The notes beneath the pieces were generated by a model. The model was not told the DNA's origin, did no database searches, and was given only the letters and a program-made list of their open reading frames with translations. The translations under genes and the position numbers were made by a program. From positions 51,876,302-51,940,301 of the forward strand of contig CATQJL010000223.1 of the NCBI GenBank assembly GCA_958299035.1: a stretch of DNA of 64,000 nucleotides. The letters run 5' to 3'. The DNA is from Cylicocyclus nassatus. Its lineage: Eukaryota > Nematoda > Chromadorea > Rhabditida > Strongylidae. Position 1 is the first letter of the stretch; the number at the start of each line of letters is the position of its first letter. Positions 60,101-64,000 of this stretch are shown in pieces.

Positions 60101-63100
60101 ACACTAAACCCAGTGCATTTTAAAAAGAGGACCGTTACTTTTTTCAAAAACTCTAAATGCTTTTGGAGTGATTGCTCTCCAAAAACATCCGTTCTTCTGT
60201 GGTTTACGCGCTCTAATTAGCCTTCTACCATAGATATGAGATGAAATAAGCTCTTGCGGTAGGTATTTTGTTTGACGCTTGAAAATCTTTGCGTTTTCGT
60301 GCCGTTTTTCAACCAAGTTCCAAACTTACCCCAGAATTAGCACGATTTCGGGCCTCAAAACTCAGCTTCTGAAGCCGTACAATGTAGTAAGCATATAATA
60401 TGCAGAAGTTCACAAGACTTTATATTTGGCTAGAAAAAATCAGCAGCGTTGAGCGTTTTTTTGGTCACGCAGACGTTATTTCACCAGAAATACTGTTTTT
60501 ACTATTGCAATCACACCTTTATTTGGTTTGTAGCTCCACAGCCGCAAGATCAGTTCTAGAAAAAACCCAAAAACTTTGGCACAGAAACATTATCATGAAA
60601 GCAATGCAGCTGCTTCATATCAAATGTTTGCGCAAGAGAGAAGCTGAGTTTTAAGGCTCGAAATCGTGCTAACTCTGTGGTAAGGTTGGAACTTGGTTGA
60701 AAAACGGCACGAAAACGCAAAGATTTTCCAAGCGTCAAACAAAATACCTATCGAAGAAGCTTATTTTATCTCATAGCTTTGGTAGAAGCTAATTAGAGCT
60801 CGTAAATCACAGAAGAACGGATGTTTTTGGAGCCCAATCACTTCAAAAGCATTTAGAGCCTTCTGAAAAAAGTAACGCCTCGTTTTAAACTGCACTGGGT
60901 TCAGTTTGTAGCAGATATGTCGGACTTTGTTGCTGTAACTCAACAAAAAATTTGGACTCAAACGATTGCAATCTTGAATGAAAAATGAACCTTTGTTTGA
61001 GGTGTTCGTATAATTATGAACCGCTAAAAATTCGCATTAGGCGCAAAAACTCTCCTACAATTGACATGGATTTCCATTCTATGGATCATATACCGTTTTC
61101 GGCCGTGTTCTATCGCGAGGTACCAACGGCTTTTTGAGTTTCTCCCAAAAAGTCCGAAAACTTACAGAATTTTGGGTGTTCGTATAATTATGAACCGCAC
61201 TTTATTTCACGGGTAATTTGGAAGGCCCTCACCGCATGTTCTTATACTCACTTTACTTTTCCACATCAACCATAGCTTGAATACATCATTATGTCTTCCG
61301 CACTGTATTGACTTATCTCCTGTATCATAGCTAACGTCATAGAATTTGTCTTGCATGAAGAGGTAATCTGCCTTCATTTTGTTACAGTCCATAAGCAAGC
61401 CCTGACGGTGGGATTTCGACATTATCATTCCTCGGAAAGTGAGTTACCTTCTTCTGGAAAAGGCAAGCGGAACACTGCAGCATTGCGCCCATCAACTTGT
61501 GTGGGTTCCAAGTGATGCTATCCGCACGCGAAATGCCTTTGAGTTTATCGTGGTGCTCCGGCGATAGGAATAATCCGCCGCCCCAAGCAGCCTGGATTGC
61601 ACCATTCTCGACGTATAATTTAAAAGCAACGCAAAGACTCACATCAACGTGGTACCAAATCTTATGTTTCTTACAGATGTTGGCTACTTCTTCGAATGGA
61701 TCCATCGCCCCGTATACCGTCGTTCCACAAGTGGCGCAAACAAAGAATGGATGGAGCCCTCAAAACGCACTTTGTTCCTTATTTTGGTATAGGAGAACTT
61801 CGGGTATTTCGAGCATGTAGGTGGACTAATGCTTAGTCTTGGTACGAAAAATCAAAACTGTTCATTGAAGTGGTTGAAATCGTCTGAAATCAGCCTGTCA
61901 TGCCATTAAATGCATAGGAGAGACTGGTCGGCCACATAGTATAAAGGCTGCCGTAGGCTACTGCTGACGAAGGCGCAGAAGCATCAGTTGAACGGGCGCG
62001 AACGCGGCGCGCGCGTACCCTTACCGTTGTAAATCCTGCGCCTCATGTGCTCTGCGGCTACTAAAGCCGCGTTCGTTCCCAAAGATATTGCGCCTTCATC
62101 ATGCAACAGTCTATGCGTAAAAATTAACGTCTGGCAAGTAAAAAAAGCTCCTCGTTAGTCTATTGAGAAAAAGAAGGGATAATCATGATGAAGAAGATTG
62201 CGAAAGAGTGCGCAAGAATATATTTCGGCTCAGAAAGCCACTAAAAGATCCTATAATTTTCTGGCCATCACAAATGACTTGAAGTCGTTTGTACCATACT
62301 GCGAGCTACAACAGTCTACCGCAAGCGTGTCCTAAGTATTCGGATAGCTTATTGTCAACACTTCTTTAGAATAGTATTGGCTAACTAGAGCCATTCTCTT
62401 ATGGAACAGTGGCAGATGAGAACTTGTTACTACCGCCAGAAAAGACAAGTCAAGCATACAAATATGGAAAACCGTTTGATAGCCAAGAGTGTTTGATCAA
62501 ATATATTGCATTTCCGAGTCTTTGAGTAAGGCGCACCAACAAAGCGTTGAGCAACAATAAATTTGTTTCATTATCATCCTGCTACGACATAGTAGCACTA
62601 ACAAAATCTGCTTACAAGAACGTTTATGTTGTGTGGATTTCATGCCAAATGTCTTGCAACCAGTAAGTGCATGAAAACCCCTCCTGCAACGAACCATTGT
62701 TTTTGCACTCTATAATTTTCTTTTCCAGCAGCTCCGGTATCATTTTGCCACGCTCGTCGGTTGGAATGTAAAAGCAGTTGTCCGTACCGATGCCACAAAC
62801 TGCAGCTGCACTTTTGATCGAAAAGTGGCTCTGAAAAGTCTGCATAGATATCTCCTCAAAATTTCAGGAGTTTATGGTCCCTACACTTGCGCTAGTGAAA
62901 CAGCACAACTTCGGCAGTTCTTTGAGACCCAGCTGTTTGCCACGAGGGTCAAACGCATATCTTGCAACGAGTAGACCATAGAGATTTGATATCGTTCCAC
63001 CTGAAAGTAGAGATAGGGATCTGTGTGCCGGGGTTCTCTGGGCCTTGGTAAATCCTAAGCAATTGATAATCACTACAAATGGGCTTGTACTACCGAACCT

Positions 63101-63673
63101 GGGGCAAATATGCCATCACTTGTATCTGGATTCCATCCAACACACTTGTACATTTGCCGCAACACTGCATTTTCCATGAGTATGTACACAGGACAAATTT
63201 CGTAAGTAAACCTGAATGATGCTTATCGATTATTCGAAGTTCTTGAAGAAATTAAAGTAAAATTGAAATTTAAATTGAAATTGAATAAAGCATTATTTCA
63301 TCATTTATGACGTTACTTCTGGCAGATGCCATCTTTTGAATTATTACTATGCTAATCAAATACCTACATGTTTGTATTAGCTGTTGCAGTCAGCCACTCT
63401 CCGGCCATTCCCACCAAGTCTAGGCCACATGATATCTGAAAGTCGTTAATTTGAAGAAGAGCTTTCTGGGCATAGCAACAGAAAATTTGTCTTTTTTGAT
63501 TATAGGACTACCTGATTGAAGAATCTGGGATGCCCTGATTTCACTCCATATTTTAGAACTTTTTCGCATTCCTGAATTGACGAAGGTTGTAGTGAATTGA
63601 CATACCGAAGCTGGCCGGCGTACACACTATAACTCTCTTGTCTCACCATGTACGATGGGTTACCTAATTGCGC
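57156..63673 (-). CDS. unc-25: Glutamate decarboxylase (GABA synthesis), 5' end not resolved
   Basis: A pyridoxal-phosphate enzyme that converts glutamate to GABA in the cytosol of GABA neurons; the C. elegans counterpart is UNC-25. Exons: 63512-63673, 63368-63435, 63099-63211, 62885-63000, 62695-62830, 61643-61758, 61448-61591, 61252-61401, 57529-57630, 57389-57475 and 57156-57329. All joins are in phase, giving about 455 residues against roughly 508 in C. elegans, so an N-terminal exon is missing. Visible landmarks are [52 protein letters not shown], the cofactor-binding lysine in TWNPHK, and the catalytic-loop [10 protein letters not shown] with the Tyr found in GAD67. One junction uses a weak acceptor (TTTTGAG at 61759). 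[10 protein letters not shown] has Cys where Ala is usual. The 3.85-kb intron 57631-61251 is filled with mobile elements. Confidence 0.93.
57660..58478. mobile_element. hAT-type element, copy 5 (8-bp TSD CTCCTGTC), in GAD intron
   Basis: Left end CAGGGCACGGCAAAGGTGGC, right end GCCACCTCATGCCGAGCCCTG, with perfect duplications CTCCTGTC at 57652-57659 and 58479-58486. Near the right side there is a second internal right-end sequence (GCCACCTCGTGCCGAGCCCTG ending about 58383) followed by a repeat of the subterminal region. The right terminus is therefore duplicated, or two elements are fused. The element begins 29 bp from the splice acceptor of the downstream GAD exon. Confidence 0.9.
58618..59628. 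mobile_element. hAT-type element, copy 6, diverged, in GAD intron
   Basis: Left end ACGGCTCGGCATTGGTGAC with the GGCTAGATATCGTTTTGAGG motif; right end GCCACCTCATGCTGAGTCGT preceded by GGAAACTTCGTTCC. The termini are more diverged than in the other copies and the target duplication is not clear. Between about 58722 and 58845 it contains a stretch that looks like a minus-strand exon unrelated to the element. Confidence 0.65.
59805..61202. mobile_element. Tc1/mariner-type palindromic element, 1.4 kb, in GAD intron
   Basis: Ends AAGTGCGGTTCATAATTAT on the left and ATAATTATGAACCGCACTT on the right, flanked by TA (59803-59804 and 61203-61204). The left arm (59805-about 60376) and right arm (about 60638-61202) are complementary along almost their full length, including internal GTTCATAATTATACGAACACC repeats. 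The loop is about 260 bp with a short open frame of unknown meaning. The right edge lies 50 bp from the splice donor of the upstream GAD exon. A related single end (GTGCGGTTCATGAATTAT) sits at about 59630. Confidence 0.88.
61759..62694 (-). other. GAD intron with a GC-rich patch
   Basis: An intron of about 0.94 kb. A GC-rich segment at about 61965-62085 (GGCGCGAACGCGGCGCGCGCGTACC) stands out from AT-rich surroundings. No exon in phase and no transposon end was recognised. Confidence 0.4.
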
Positions 63674-64000
63674 CTAACATCCACAGATTTCTACCACTGC
63701 TCCCGGATTAGTCGACTGTCACAATATTGCCAAGCCATGTGTACTGTGGACACCAGCAGACAAACTGCAACGTCGTGCATAGATAAACGAGGCCGATACC
63801 CTATTCCGCTTCCAAGACAGAAAACAGAAGCCACAATGGAGTATGATGACTCTGCATCTCCGGAGATTTGAAGATATTCGCCAAAACTTGCGGAACTATC
63901 ACGAAAGTATCTACGCGAATCATGGTGAGAAAAATTTCCAGAGGATAAACCAACAGCGAATGCATTCACAAACTGCATGCACTACAGGCCTACCGGGTAT
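63674..64000. other. Window edge, ambiguous coding
   Basis: The missing N-terminal part of the decarboxylase is expected to lie on the minus strand here or beyond. A 95-codon minus-strand frame (63691-63978) does not clearly resemble known GAD N-termini. The plus strand is also open from about 63782 to the end. Neither is called. Confidence 0.3.

Noticed and set aside
1..64000. CRISPR arrays, bacterial operons, prophage or plasmid features
   Set aside because: Spliced genes, nematode-type transposons and AT-rich introns show eukaryotic nuclear DNA. The only regular tandem repeat (5993-7365) has no spacers.

Overview
The window looks like nuclear DNA from a nematode, most likely a strongylid (hookworm-like) worm. 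It is AT-rich with sparse genes split by many introns, several of only about 45-65 bp and others of several kb. Splice acceptors are of the TTTCAG type. The recognisable genes are a single-copy-type glutamate decarboxylase, a caenopore-like saposin peptide, a leucine-rich-repeat ectodomain and a secreted Gly/Cys-rich protein. Transposable elements occupy a large share. No species was identified by any search.

Layout, left to right. 0-5.2 kb: an almost complete RTE-type non-LTR retrotransposon (+), disabled by one nonsense codon, abutting a broken BEL/Pao gag-protease fragment (-). 5.9-9.8 kb: a six-unit ~118-bp tandem array with a 695-bp DNA element inserted in it (TA duplication), a 704-bp hAT-type element with a perfect 8-bp target duplication, and a long fold-back. 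8.4-12 kb: weak coding candidates only. 13.1-22.6 kb (-): a secreted or membrane LRR gene, seven exons resolved up to its LRRCT cap, whose 5.6-kb intron carries a hAT derivative and a 1-kb mariner-like hairpin. 24-30 kb: fold-backs, a tRNA-derived SINE-like stretch and two small MITEs. 30-37.3 kb: blocks that look like exons, but strand and joins are ambiguous. 39.0-41.8 kb (-): a complete eight-exon gene for a 296-residue secreted Gly/Tyr/Cys-rich protein. 43.1 kb: a TTAA-flanked piggyBac-type MITE. 45.2-45.6 kb (-): a complete two-exon saposin-like gene. 46.5-55.2 kb: fold-backs, two mariner-type hairpins and two copies of a 3-bp-duplication MITE family. 56.2-56.7 kb (+): two probable exons of an unknown gene. 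57.2-63.7 kb (-): most of a glutamate decarboxylase gene (unc-25 type), with a 3.85-kb intron built almost entirely of transposable elements.

The genes do not form a pathway or operon. The clearest theme is the density and variety of internally palindromic DNA elements: four mariner/Tc1-type hairpins with TA duplications plus other fold-backs. At least two lie in introns of genes read through them, which would place long hairpins in the pre-mRNA. Exon coordinates were derived by hand from reading-frame continuity and splice phase. Cases where both strands read equally well are marked low confidence.
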